The notes under the pieces were generated by a model that ran no database searches, had not been told where the DNA came from, and worked only from the letters and a program-made list of their open reading frames with translations. This document shows, one piece after another, positions 14,984 to 22,555 of a DNA stretch of 23,860 nt. Each line of letters opens with the position of its first letter. Within the stretch, counting starts at the first letter, position 1. The stretch is from an uncultured Oscillospiraceae bacterium (GTDB lineage: Bacteria > Bacillota > Clostridia > Oscillospirales > Oscillospiraceae). The stretch covers positions 1-23,860 of the forward strand of contig CAKTVW010000035.1 of the NCBI GenBank assembly GCA_934630495.1, written 5' to 3'. A program made the translations under genes and the position numbers.

Positions 14984-14985
14984 AA

Positions 14986-15013
14986 TTGATTTCTCCGGAA
15001 TCTATGATAAGAT
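14986..15013 (+). promoter_or_regulatory. Promoter of the YheO-type regulator operon
   Basis: A -35 TTGATT (14986-14991) and -10 TAAGAT (15008-15013) are 16 bases apart, directly next to the A-tract repeat. The ribosome site GGAGAGGAG precedes the start at 15048. Confidence 0.5.
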
Positions 15014-15047
15014 AAAAGAGTAGTAAAATGCGGAGAGGAGCGGATAT

Positions 15048-15704
15048 ATGCTCAAGGAAAGCGACATCGAAACCCTGCGCCGCATTGCAAAGGGCATCGC
15101 CGCGCAATTCGGCAGTAATTGCGAAGTGGTCGTACACGAAATATCCGAGCGCAGCACTTCCCATTCCATCGTCGCGCTTGAAAACGGTCATGTTTCCGGA
15201 CGAAAGCTCGGAGACGGCCCGTCTCAGGTCGTTCTCGAACGGTTGGGAAAGGACGACTGCTGCCCGGAGGACCATCTGTGCTACCTGACGCGCACACCGG
15301 ACGGAAAGCTGCTGAAATCCACCTCGATCTACATTCCCGACGACGACGGGAAGGTAGCGGCCGTTTTCGGCGTGAACTTTGACATCTCCACGCTTGCAAT
15401 GGCGCAGCAGGCGTTAAATTCGCTGACCTCGACAATGAGCCGTGAAGAAGAAACACCTGCCCGTATCACCCACAACGTCAACGACCTGTTGGACGATCTT
15501 ATCGAGCAGTCCGACAAGCTCATCGGCAAGCCCCCGGCAATGATGACCAAGGAGGACAAGGTCCGCGCGATCCGTTTCTTGAACGACCACGGCGCCTTGC
15601 TCATCACAAAATCCGGCGACAAAATCGCGAATCACTTCGGCATTTCAAAATATACCCTATATTCTTATCTAGATGTAAAAACAGGAGGAAAAAGCAATGA
15701 TTGA
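15048..15704 (+). CDS. YheO/DauR-type transcriptional regulator (PAS + HTH)
   Basis: The 218-residue protein has the YheO-type N-terminal PAS-like domain (residues about 5-120, with 'CEVVVHEISE' and 'AAVFGVNFDIS') and a C-terminal helix-turn-helix ('GDKIANHFGISKYTLYSYL', about 193-211). Members control amino-acid or nucleobase catabolic genes, usually by sensing a small molecule; the ligand is not known. It overlaps the following PLP-enzyme gene by eight bases and diverges from ygeY-ygeW, so it most likely controls both operons, perhaps at the A-tract repeats between them. The C-terminal tail 'VKTGGKSND' includes the ribosome site of the next gene. Confidence 0.9.
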   Translation: MLKESDIETLRRIAKGIAAQFGSNCEVVVHEISERSTSHSIVALENGHVSGRKLGDGPSQVVLERLGKDDCCPEDHLCYLTRTPDGKLLKSTSIYIPDDDGKVAAVFGVNFDISTLAMAQQALNSLTSTMSREEETPARITHNVNDLLDDLIEQSDKLIGKPPAMMTKEDKVRAIRFLNDHGALLITKSGDKIANHFGISKYTLYSYLDVKTGGKSND

Positions 15705-17172
15705 TCTCAGCATCAACAAGGAAGGCCTTGCGCACAACATCCAGAAGGCCAAGGAAAACAACATCATCATCCCGACCATCGCGCAGATGCAGAACCCCGA
15801 CCTGATCCCCGAAAAGATCAAGGAAAAGCTGACGCACACCGGCCTGTGGGACGTCGATCCCGTCAACCTGTTCCGTATTTCGTGGCACAATGAGGCCAAG
15901 GAGTTCGGCGGCCTGTATCAGAAGGTCCCCAACTATGTCGAGATCCCGTCCAAGCTCTCCGGCGTTCCCTGCCGCATTCTGGCAATGTCCGGCAAGTGGT
16001 TCCCCACCGGCTGCCATAAGGTCGGCGCTTCCTTCGGCTGCCTGGCTCCGCGCCTCGTGACCGGTCAGTTCGACGCCACCTATCATCATGCCGTATGGCC
16101 CTCCACCGGCAACTACTGCCGCGGCGGCGCCTTTAACTCCAAGCTGCTGGCCTGCGACTCCGTCGCCATTCTGCCGCAGGATATGTCCAAGGAGCGTTTT
16201 GACTGGCTGAAGTCCATCGCCGGTCAGATCATCGCGACCCCCGGCTGCGAGTCCAACGTCAAGGAGATCTTCGACAAGACTTGGGAGCTGAAGCAGGATC
16301 CCACCATGATGATCTTCAACCAGTTTGCCGAAATGGGCAACCCGCTGTGGCACTACAACGTCACCGGCTATGCGCTGTCCGACCTGTTTGAGGCGGTCAA
16401 GAAGCCCGGTCAGAGACTTGCGGGCGCCTGCTTCACCTCCGGTTCCGCAGGCACCATGTCCTCCGGCGATCTGCTCAAGGAGCGTTATCCCGGCATGAAG
16501 CTGGCCGTCGGCGAAGCGCTGCAGTGCCCGACCATTCTCGACAACGGCTTCGGCGGCCACCGCATCGAGGGCATCGGCGACAAGCACATTCCTTGGGTTC
16601 ACAATGTGAAGAACACCGACATGGCGATCGCCATCGACGACGAAGATTCCCAGAGACTCCTCCGCCTGTTCAACACTCCCGAGGGCCAGAAGTACCTCAA
16701 GGAAGAGCTTGGCATGAGCGACGAGCAGATCGAGAAGTTCACCTGGATGGGCATTTCCGGTATTGCCAACGTTCTTTGCTGCATCAAGATGGCAAAGTAC
16801 TACGAGCTGACCGAGGACGACGTCGTCGTCACCGTTCTGACCGACTCCGCCGTGATGTACAAGTCCCGTGTTGATGAGCTGAACCAGATGCACGGCGCTT
16901 ACGACACCGTCGAAGCTGCGAAGGATCACGCCGTTCACATGCTCGGCCTCAAGACCGACAGCATGCTCGAGCTGACCTACACCGAGCGCAAGCGCGTCCA
17001 CAACCTCAAGTATTACACTTGGGTCGAGCAGCAGCAGATGGACGTCGCCGATCTGAACGCACAGTGGTACGACACCAAGGGCACTTGGGACGCCGTCCAT
17101 GCTCAGGCGAAGGATCTCGACGAGCTGATTAACGAGTTCAACGAAGCGACCGGCCTGCTGAAGACTCTGTAA
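15697..17172 (+). CDS. Fold-type II PLP enzyme, cysteine-synthase-like, reaction unassigned
   Basis: The 491-residue protein is of the tryptophan synthase beta/cysteine synthase fold. K108 in 'TGCHKVGASFG' is the probable Schiff-base lysine and STGNYCRGG (136-144) the substrate/PLP loop. 'TSGSAGTMSSGDLL' is the glycine-rich phosphate loop, and 'RIEGIGDKHIPWV' matches the cysteine-synthase pattern before the C-terminal part. It is about 150 residues longer than cysteine synthase. In databases such proteins carry only a general 'PLP-dependent protein beta subunit' name. Its place between YgeY/YgeW and purine genes suggests a lyase acting on a diamino or ureido amino-acid product of purine breakdown, in the role YgeX has elsewhere. 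That role is inference. The start has AGGAGG. Confidence 0.85.
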   Translation: MIDLSINKEGLAHNIQKAKENNIIIPTIAQMQNPDLIPEKIKEKLTHTGLWDVDPVNLFRISWHNEAKEFGGLYQKVPNYVEIPSKLSGVPCRILAMSGKWFPTGCHKVGASFGCLAPRLVTGQFDATYHHAVWPSTGNYCRGGAFNSKLLACDSVAILPQDMSKERFDWLKSIAGQIIATPGCESNVKEIFDKTWELKQDPTMMIFNQFAEMGNPLWHYNVTGYALSDLFEAVKKPGQRLAGACFTSGSAGTMSSGDLLKERYPGMKLAVGEALQCPTILDNGFGGHRIEGIGDKHIPWVHNVKNTDMAIAIDDEDSQRLLRLFNTPEGQKYLKEELGMSDEQIEKFTWMGISGIANVLCCIKMAKYYELTEDDVVVTVLTDSAVMYKSRVDELNQMHGAYDTVEAAKDHAVHMLGLKTDSMLELTYTERKRVHNLKYYTWVEQQQMDVADLNAQWYDTKGTWDAVHAQAKDLDELINEFNEATGLLKTL

Positions 17173-17184
17173 TTTCACATTTCG

Positions 17185-17219
17185 CAGAGGGGAGGGGGAT
17201 TTCCCCGCCCCTCTGTTTT
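17185..17219 (+). terminator. Terminator after the 491-residue PLP enzyme
   Basis: CAGAGGGG (17185-17192) pairs with CCCCTCTG (17208-17215); an inner GGGG/CCCC stem extends it. Four T follow. It separates this operon from the threonine-synthase-like operon. Confidence 0.9.
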
Positions 17220-17236
17220 CTGCTGACCGGAGGGAT

Positions 17237-17290
17237 ATGATGGAACCGATAAACGCGCCCCGCAAACGTCATAAGGTGCGCCCATGCTGA
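17237..17290 (+). CDS. Possible 17-residue leader peptide
   Basis: A 17-residue open frame, MMEPINAPRKRHKVRPC, has a good ribosome site (GGAGGGAT) and overlaps the start of the next gene by seven bases. The next gene has only a weak site (AAGGTG). It may be a small coupling peptide, or ribosomes may reach the next gene from it. It could also be chance. No family is recognised. Confidence 0.3.
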   Translation: MMEPINAPRKRHKVRPC

Positions 17291-17607
17291 AGCCGCTTCT
17301 GCATTCGCTGCTGGCTGCGGCGTTCACGCTGCTGTGCCTGCTGGTCTGCGTGGTGATCGTTTGCAGCGCGGATCGGCTCGGATATTTCTTTCTTCCGGCG
17401 CTGTTTTGCTATTTTGCATTTTTGAGCGCGATCGGAGCGCTCCTCTACCGCAGAAAAAAGCTCAGGGAGCTGCACGGCATCATGGGCGACGAGGTATTTT
17501 ACGAGCAGTATCCGTTTGAACGCAGAAAAAAGCAATTTTTTGATACCTGCGCAAAAAGAATTGCCGCCCGGAAAGCGGCAAAGAAGAGGAAAGGACCGGA
17601 ATTATGA
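17284..17607 (+). CDS. Small two-helix membrane protein, unknown function
   Basis: This 107-residue protein has two predicted membrane helices (about residues 5-27 and 32-54) and then a basic, lysine/arginine-rich C-terminal part (RRKKLRELHG near 56-65; KRIAARKAAKKRK near 91-103), probably in the cytoplasm. I do not recognise a family. Its stop overlaps the start of the threonine-synthase-like gene by four bases (ATGA), so both are translated together. A role in membrane-linked transport or in anchoring of the enzyme is possible but not shown. The ATG at 17284 has a weak ribosome site. Confidence 0.65.
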   Translation: MLKPLLHSLLAAAFTLLCLLVCVVIVCSADRLGYFFLPALFCYFAFLSAIGALLYRRKKLRELHGIMGDEVFYEQYPFERRKKQFFDTCAKRIAARKAAKKRKGPEL

Positions 17608-18851
17608 AGAACGTGAAATGCGGCCGCTGCGTAAAGTGCGGCCGGGAATACAAGGCAGTCCCGAACCTGACCAACTGCGAATGCGGCGGTATTCTGGACA
17701 TTATCTACGATTACGACTACATTAAAACCACATTGACCAAGGAAAAGCTTGCCGCCCGCGACGACCGCTCCATGTGGCGCTATCGCGAGCTGCTGCCGAT
17801 CGAGGAAACGACGCAGAACACGCCGCTGCGCGTGGGCTGGAGCCCGCTGTACGAGGCCGACCGTCTCGCCAAGGAGCTGGGGCTGAAAAAGCTCTATGTC
17901 AAGGACGACGGTCAGAACCCCACCGCATCGTTGAAGGACCGTGCCTCCGCCATGGCAGTCGCCAAGGCGCAGGAAGCCGGTGCAAAGGTCATCGCCTGCT
18001 CCTCCACCGGCAACGCCGCCTCCTCCCTCGCCGGCAATGCCGCCGCCGCGGGCTTAAAGACCTATATCTTCGTTCCCTCCCGCGCACCGAAGGGCAAGGT
18101 CGCCCAGCTTATGACATTCGGCGCGACGGTCGTTTCCGTACAGGGCAGCTACGAGGACACGTTTGAGCTGTCCAAGGCCGCGATCGACAAATGGGGCTGG
18201 TATAACCGCAATGCTGCGATCAACCCCTATCTTTCCGAGGGCAAGAAGACCGTCGGACTGGAGATCATGGAGCAGCTCAACTGGCAGGTGCCGGACTATA
18301 TCGCGATCTCCGTCGGCGACGGCTGCACGATCGCCGGTCTGTGGAAGGGCCTGAAGGACCTGTACGCCATCGGCTTTATCGATAAGCTGCCGCGCCTGAT
18401 CTCCGCGCAGGCGGAGGGCTGCTGCCCGCTCAACCGCGCCATTGCGGAGAATCAGCCCTGGCATCCGATGGAGGAAAACACCCTTGCCGACTCCATCGCG
18501 GTCGGCGTCCCGCGCAACGCGGATAAGGCGCTCATGGCCATCCGCGAATCGAACGGCGTTGTCGTCAATGTTTCCGACGCGGAAATCATGGCGGCGCAGA
18601 AGCTGCTCGGCCGCACCTGCGGCGTCTTCGGCGAACCGGCAGGCGTGACCGGGACCGCCGGTGTGAAGAAGCTGCTCGAGCAGGGAAAGATCTCTCCGGA
18701 TTCCACGATCGTCTCCGTCGTGACGGGCAACGGACTCAAGGACGTAGCCAACGCAATCAAGGCCTGCGGAGAGCCGATCTCGATCCCCTCGGACATGGAC
18801 CTGCTGCTCAAGGCCTTCGACGAGCATGGCATTCATCCCGAAGAGGCCTAA
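17604..18851 (+). CDS. Threonine-synthase-like PLP enzyme
   Basis: The 415-residue fold-type II PLP enzyme resembles threonine synthase. It starts with a zinc-ribbon-like segment (C6, C9, C12, C25, C27). The PLP lysine is K111 in NPTASLKDRAS, and SSTGNAASS (133-141) is the PLP loop. Threonine synthases normally turn O-phosphohomoserine to threonine. No homoserine dehydrogenase or homoserine kinase gene is in the window, and the gene sits in a purine-catabolism region beside another PLP enzyme, so a different beta-elimination or ammonia-lyase role is also possible. A biosynthetic ThrC cannot be excluded. It overlaps the small membrane protein gene and ends before a strong terminator. Confidence 0.85.
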   Translation: MKNVKCGRCVKCGREYKAVPNLTNCECGGILDIIYDYDYIKTTLTKEKLAARDDRSMWRYRELLPIEETTQNTPLRVGWSPLYEADRLAKELGLKKLYVKDDGQNPTASLKDRASAMAVAKAQEAGAKVIACSSTGNAASSLAGNAAAAGLKTYIFVPSRAPKGKVAQLMTFGATVVSVQGSYEDTFELSKAAIDKWGWYNRNAAINPYLSEGKKTVGLEIMEQLNWQVPDYIAISVGDGCTIAGLWKGLKDLYAIGFIDKLPRLISAQAEGCCPLNRAIAENQPWHPMEENTLADSIAVGVPRNADKALMAIRESNGVVVNVSDAEIMAAQKLLGRTCGVFGEPAGVTGTAGVKKLLEQGKISPDSTIVSVVTGNGLKDVANAIKACGEPISIPSDMDLLLKAFDEHGIHPEEA

Positions 18852-18879
18852 TATATCCCGAACTTGTCTGAAAAACACC

Positions 18880-18914
18880 AAAACGCGGCACTGCCTTACG
18901 CAGTGCCGCGTTTT
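18880..18914 (+). terminator. Terminator of the threonine-synthase-like operon
   Basis: AAAACGCGGCACTGC (18880-18894) and GCAGTGCCGCGTTTT (18900-18914) form a perfect 15-bp stem with a 5-base loop. The A and T flanks make it work in both directions. Confidence 0.93.
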
Positions 18915-18926
18915 CGATAAAGCAGA

Positions 18927-18964
18927 AGCCCCTGCTGCAAGGACAATGCCTTGCAGCAGGGGCT
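18927..18964 (-). terminator. Terminator of the purine permease gene
   Basis: AGCCCCTGCTGCAAGG and CCTTGCAGCAGGGGCT form a perfect 16-bp stem with a 6-base loop, 62 bases past the permease stop. The minus-strand tail is TTCTGCTTTAT, not a pure T tract. It is back-to-back with the plus-strand terminator 12 bases away. Confidence 0.8.
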
Positions 18965-19026
18965 GATCTCTGTTTTAGCTATTGAGCCGTTTTGCTGTTT
19001 ACGAGCCGTTAAGCTTCCGTAATCGC

Positions 19027-20430
19027 TTAGTGCGAGACGAAGAACATGACGGTGAACAGTACGCCGATGACCCAAGTGCCGAGCTTGATTTCCTTGATCT
19101 TGCCGGTGAACAGCTTGATGAAGATGTAGGAAATGAGGCCGAACGCAATGCCGTAGGAAATGTTGTAGGCGAACGGCATGATCGTCATCGTAAGGAACGC
19201 GGGAACGGCAGAAGCCGGGTCGCTCCATTCGATGTCCTTGACGCCGCCGATCATCAGGATGCCGACGTAGATCAGAGCTGCGGCAGTTGCGCAGGTCGGG
19301 ATCATTGCAGCGATCGGAGCGAGGAACATGGCGACGAAGAACAGCGCAGCGCAGGCGACGGAGGTCAGACCGGTACGGCCGCCTTCCGCAACACCGGCGG
19401 AGGATTCGACGAACGTGGTAACGGTGGAAGTACCGCAGACCGCGCCGAAGCAGGTCGCGATCGCGTCAGCCAGCATAGCCTTGTCCATACGGGGCACATT
19501 GCCGTTCTTGTCGAGCAGGCCGCCGACGGAGCAGGCGCCGAAGAGCGTGCCGAGCGTATCGAACATATCGACCATGCAGAATGCCAGCATAGAGGTGGCA
19601 AAGCTGATGATGCAGTCGGTCATGGTGTGGCTTTGCAGATAGAAGGAGAAGTCCCAGCCCTCGGTAAAGACCTTAAGGAAGGAGAGATTGAAGAAATCGC
19701 GGAACGGCTGGATGATATTCAGCGAAAGGTTGCCCGCGACATTGGCATCGTAGAAGCCCTTAACGCTGGCGAAGCCAAGGATGTAGTACAGGACGGCACC
19801 GCCGATGATGCCCCAGAACACAGCGCCCTTGACCTTCTTCTTGCTGAGGACCGCAATCGCAACGACCGCAAGGATCGTAACAAGGATGGGCATGATTGCG
19901 CTCCACTCGATACCGCCGAATGCAACGTTGAAGGAGTGCAGATTGACGAGAGTCGCATCGTCGTTGACGATGAGGCCGACATTCTGCATGCCGAGGAAAG
20001 CAATAAACAGGCCGATGCCCGCAGAGATTGCACCCTTGACAGCCTTGGGGATCGCGTCAAAAATGATGCGGCGCAGACCGGTGACGGTCAGCAGGATGAA
20101 CACGATACCGTCAACCAAAACCATGAGCAGTGCATTGGCGTAGGTAAAGCCCATTTTGAAGCAGATGGTAAAGACGAAGAAAGCGTTCAGGCCCATACCG
20201 GAAGCCTGTGCCAAAGGCAGCTTCGCCATCAGGCCGATGAGCAGCGTGCCGACGACGGCAGAAATCGCGGTAGCGATGTACACGGCATTGTACATGCCTT
20301 CGCCGAGGTTTCCGAACATTCCGGCGTTGACGACAAGGATGTACGCCATTGCCATGAAGGTCGTAAGACCGGCGATGATCTCTGTTCTTACTGTGGTTTG
20401 GTTTTCGCGCAGCTTGAAGAATTTGTTCAT
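19027..20430 (-). CDS. NCS2 family purine permease (AzgA-like)
   Basis: The 467-residue membrane protein is an AzgA-type nucleobase transporter, likely for adenine, guanine or hypoxanthine. It starts MNKFFKLRENQTTVRTEI and runs 'AGLTTFMAMAYILVVNAGM', the AzgA-branch opening. 'SGMGLNAFF' and 'GTSTVTTFVESSAGVAEGGRTG' are substrate-site and family marks, with about 12-14 hydrophobic helices. The start at 20430 is chosen for GGAGGGAG just upstream; an earlier ATG at 20445 would place that site inside the gene. It is a single-gene unit next to adenine deaminase, so together they supply purine bases to the locus. The exact base is inferred. Confidence 0.93.
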   Translation of the reverse strand: MNKFFKLRENQTTVRTEIIAGLTTFMAMAYILVVNAGMFGNLGEGMYNAVYIATAISAVVGTLLIGLMAKLPLAQASGMGLNAFFVFTICFKMGFTYANALLMVLVDGIVFILLTVTGLRRIIFDAIPKAVKGAISAGIGLFIAFLGMQNVGLIVNDDATLVNLHSFNVAFGGIEWSAIMPILVTILAVVAIAVLSKKKVKGAVFWGIIGGAVLYYILGFASVKGFYDANVAGNLSLNIIQPFRDFFNLSFLKVFTEGWDFSFYLQSHTMTDCIISFATSMLAFCMVDMFDTLGTLFGACSVGGLLDKNGNVPRMDKAMLADAIATCFGAVCGTSTVTTFVESSAGVAEGGRTGLTSVACAALFFVAMFLAPIAAMIPTCATAAALIYVGILMIGGVKDIEWSDPASAVPAFLTMTIMPFAYNISYGIAFGLISYIFIKLFTGKIKEIKLGTWVIGVLFTVMFFVSH

Positions 20431-20457
20431 AAAATCTCCCTCCATTTTTTGTTTGTG

Positions 20458-20473
20458 AATGGCTCACGCCATT
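20458..20473 (-). promoter_or_regulatory. Hairpin/palindrome at the permease transcription start
   Basis: AATGGC-gtga-GCCATT is a perfect 6-bp inverted repeat with a GNRA-type loop directly after the -10 box, near the expected transcription start. It could be an operator or a 5' end stabilising hairpin. Confidence 0.4.
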
Positions 20474-20502
20474 ATTATAGCACAGTGACGTTCAAAATAC
20501 AA
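20474..20502 (-). promoter_or_regulatory. Promoter of the purine permease gene
   Basis: On the minus strand, perfect -10 TATAAT (20474-20479) with TGC extension and -35 TTGTAT (20497-20502), 17 bases apart. I see no guanine/adenine riboswitch in the short leader. Confidence 0.75.
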
Positions 20503-20550
20503 CAAATTTCTGCTCAAAACCGTGTAATTTTTTAGTCACTTTGCCATCAT

Positions 20551-22287
20551 TTAGGACTCCGCCTCCAAAGACGTGAAGCGGAAGTGCGTTACGTCGAACA
20601 GCCCCATATCCGTAAGCTTCAGCTCCGGAATGACGGGCAGCGACATAAAGCACAGCGTCATAACCGGCTCGACACCGGCCGAAATACCCAGCTCCCGATA
20701 CGCGGCCTCATGGATCGCCGTCAGGCGTTCGTCGACCCATTGACCGCTCCGGTCGCTCATCAGGCCCGCGACCGGCATCGGCATACGCTCGACCACCTTG
20801 CCGTCGCGCACAAGGACGATCCCGCCCTCCTGCTGCGCCAGCGCCTCAACGGCACACGCCATTTCCGCGTCGCTCACGCCGACGGTAATGATGTTGTGTG
20901 AGTCGTGCGCCACGGAAAGCGCGACTGCGCCGTGCTTGATGCCGTAGCCCTCGAGAAGCGCACAGGCGACGTTCCCGGTGCAGTGGTGCCGCTCAACGAC
21001 CGCCATCTTCACGATATCGACATCCGGGTCACGCACGAAGTCGCCGTTTTCGTCGATGCGGACCTTTCTGATGCGGTCCTCCGTTACCACGCCGCCCGGC
21101 ACAATGCCGATCACGTGGACGCGGTCGCTCTTCAGGTGCAGCTTCAGCCGGTCGACCGAGAAATCCTTCAGATGGACGCTGCCCTTGACCGCCGAAATAT
21201 CGTGGCGATGTACCTCGGGCAGATAATTGCCATCCTCGGCGCAGAGCTTTCCGGCGATCCAGACCTTCTTGACGCGGAAGTCCTTCAGATCGTCCAGCAG
21301 CACGATGTCCGCACGGAGGCCGGGCGCGATCGCGCCGCGATCCTCCAGCCGCCAGCACTCGGCCGCGTTCAGCGTGGCCATGCGGATCGCCGTGACGGGG
21401 TCAAGACCCTCTTCCACGCAGATACGCAGGTGATTGTCAAGATGTCCCTCGCTGAAGATCGTCTTAGGCTGACGGTCGTCGGAGCAAAGGAGGCAGCGGC
21501 GGCTGTTCTCCGCAGTCACGCCCTTCAGGAGCGTACGCAGATTGTGACACGCCGAGCCTTGCCGCAGCAGAACATACATTCCGCAGGCGATCCGCGCCTG
21601 CATCTCCTCAACGGTGGCGCACTCGTGATCGCCGCGGATCCCGGCGGCGCAGTAAGCATTCAGTTCCCTGCCCATCACCGTCGGGGCGTGTCCGTCGATA
21701 AGCTTTCCCTCGTTGATGGCGGTCAGCAGCTTGTCGAGCACGGCGTCGTCCGCACCGATCACGCCGACATAATTCATAAATTCGCCGAGGCCGAGAATGT
21801 TTTTCCGTTTGATCGGCTCATGCATCTCCGCAGCGTTGATGACCGCGCCCGCGTTCTCAAACGGCGTCGCGGGCACGCAGGACGGCAGCATGTATTTGAT
21901 ATCGAGCGCGGCATCCTCCGCCGCCTGCATCATATAGTCCAAGCCGCGAATGCCGCAGACGTTGACGATCTCATGCGGGTCGGCAATGATGGTCGACGCG
22001 CCGTGCGGGACGAGCAGCCGGCTGATCTCCTCCGGCGTAACATAGGACGACTCGATATGAATATGGCTGTCGATAAAGCCGGGCGCGGCATAACTGCCCT
22101 GCGCATCAATGATCTCGGCGCCCTCGTAGGAACCGACACCAGCAATTCTTCCGTCGCACAGTGCAATATCGCCCGAAACGATCGTGCCGGAATAGACGTC
22201 CATGACACGGCAGTTTTTAATAACGGTATCGGCGGGGATCCGGCCGGCCGCCACGTCGATCAATTTCTTTAATTCCTGTTTTGTCAT
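20551..22287 (-). CDS. ade: Adenine deaminase
   Basis: Adenine deaminase turns adenine into hypoxanthine and ammonia in the cytoplasm. The 578-residue length fits the bacterial Ade family. The amidohydrolase metal motif is H75-x-H77 in 'GFIDSHIHIESS', with 'IADPHEIVNVCG' near residue 105 and 'DGHAPTVMG' and 'CSDDRQPKTIF' further on, all Ade marks. The C-terminal domain contains 'SVAHDSHNIITVG'. The start has AAGGAG. It has its own extended -10 promoter; the permease gene lies downstream on the same strand with its own promoter. Deaminated adenine would enter the purine degradation route as hypoxanthine. Confidence 0.96.
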   Translation of the reverse strand: MTKQELKKLIDVAAGRIPADTVIKNCRVMDVYSGTIVSGDIALCDGRIAGVGSYEGAEIIDAQGSYAAPGFIDSHIHIESSYVTPEEISRLLVPHGASTIIADPHEIVNVCGIRGLDYMMQAAEDAALDIKYMLPSCVPATPFENAGAVINAAEMHEPIKRKNILGLGEFMNYVGVIGADDAVLDKLLTAINEGKLIDGHAPTVMGRELNAYCAAGIRGDHECATVEEMQARIACGMYVLLRQGSACHNLRTLLKGVTAENSRRCLLCSDDRQPKTIFSEGHLDNHLRICVEEGLDPVTAIRMATLNAAECWRLEDRGAIAPGLRADIVLLDDLKDFRVKKVWIAGKLCAEDGNYLPEVHRHDISAVKGSVHLKDFSVDRLKLHLKSDRVHVIGIVPGGVVTEDRIRKVRIDENGDFVRDPDVDIVKMAVVERHHCTGNVACALLEGYGIKHGAVALSVAHDSHNIITVGVSDAEMACAVEALAQQEGGIVLVRDGKVVERMPMPVAGLMSDRSGQWVDERLTAIHEAAYRELGISAGVEPVMTLCFMSLPVIPELKLTDMGLFDVTHFRFTSLEAES

Positions 22288-22319
22288 ACTGGCAGCTCCT
22301 TTTCCGATTTTGTAGTTCT

Positions 22320-22349
22320 ATCATAGCACAAAGTTTTCAATTCGTCCAA
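22320..22349 (-). promoter_or_regulatory. Promoter of ade
   Basis: On the minus strand, -10 TATGAT (22320-22325) with TGC extension, and a weak -35 TTGGAC (22344-22349) at 18 bases. The bases around the -10 (TTGTGCTATGATAG) resemble those of the permease promoter. Confidence 0.55.
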
Positions 22350-22484
22350 AATAATTTTATTGCTCCCTAAAAATTTGTAAGATGCAACAAAAACCGTCCG
22401 CTATTTCGACATTGCGGCGCGGTATTTTTGTATATTTTTTCATCAGGCCGCGCCTGCTGCGTCTCATCGGCCTGTAAAATTACA

Positions 22485-22522
22485 AAGAACTCGCCTCCGC
22501 ATAGCGTGGGAGGCAAGTTCTT
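22485..22522 (-). terminator. Terminator of the DivIVA-like gene
   Basis: A 14-bp stem (22485-22498 with 22509-22522, one G-U pair) with a 10-base loop is followed on the minus strand by TTTGTAATTTT, 33 bases past the stop. A separate inverted repeat CAGGCCG/CGGCCTG (22444-22474) lies just beyond it; the rest of the gap to the ade promoter shows nothing else. Confidence 0.85.
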
Positions 22523-22555
22523 CGTTCCTTATATTATGATTTACAGCCGGGAGGA

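Noticed and set aside
20503..20550. Purine riboswitch upstream of the permease or ade genes
   Set aside because: Leaders are short (about 40 bases for both) and show no three-way junction core.
20905..22272. Long plus-strand open frame opposite adenine deaminase
   Set aside because: It is the reverse of the ade gene; it has no family features, and its length follows from the GC-rich third positions. The same applies to the long frames opposite arcC, ygeW, ygeY, the PLP enzyme and the permease.
22444..22474. CAGGCCG/CGGCCTG inverted repeat as a terminator
   Set aside because: The 17-base loop is long and no T tract follows on either strand; the nearby hairpin at 22485-22522 already ends the DivIVA-like gene.
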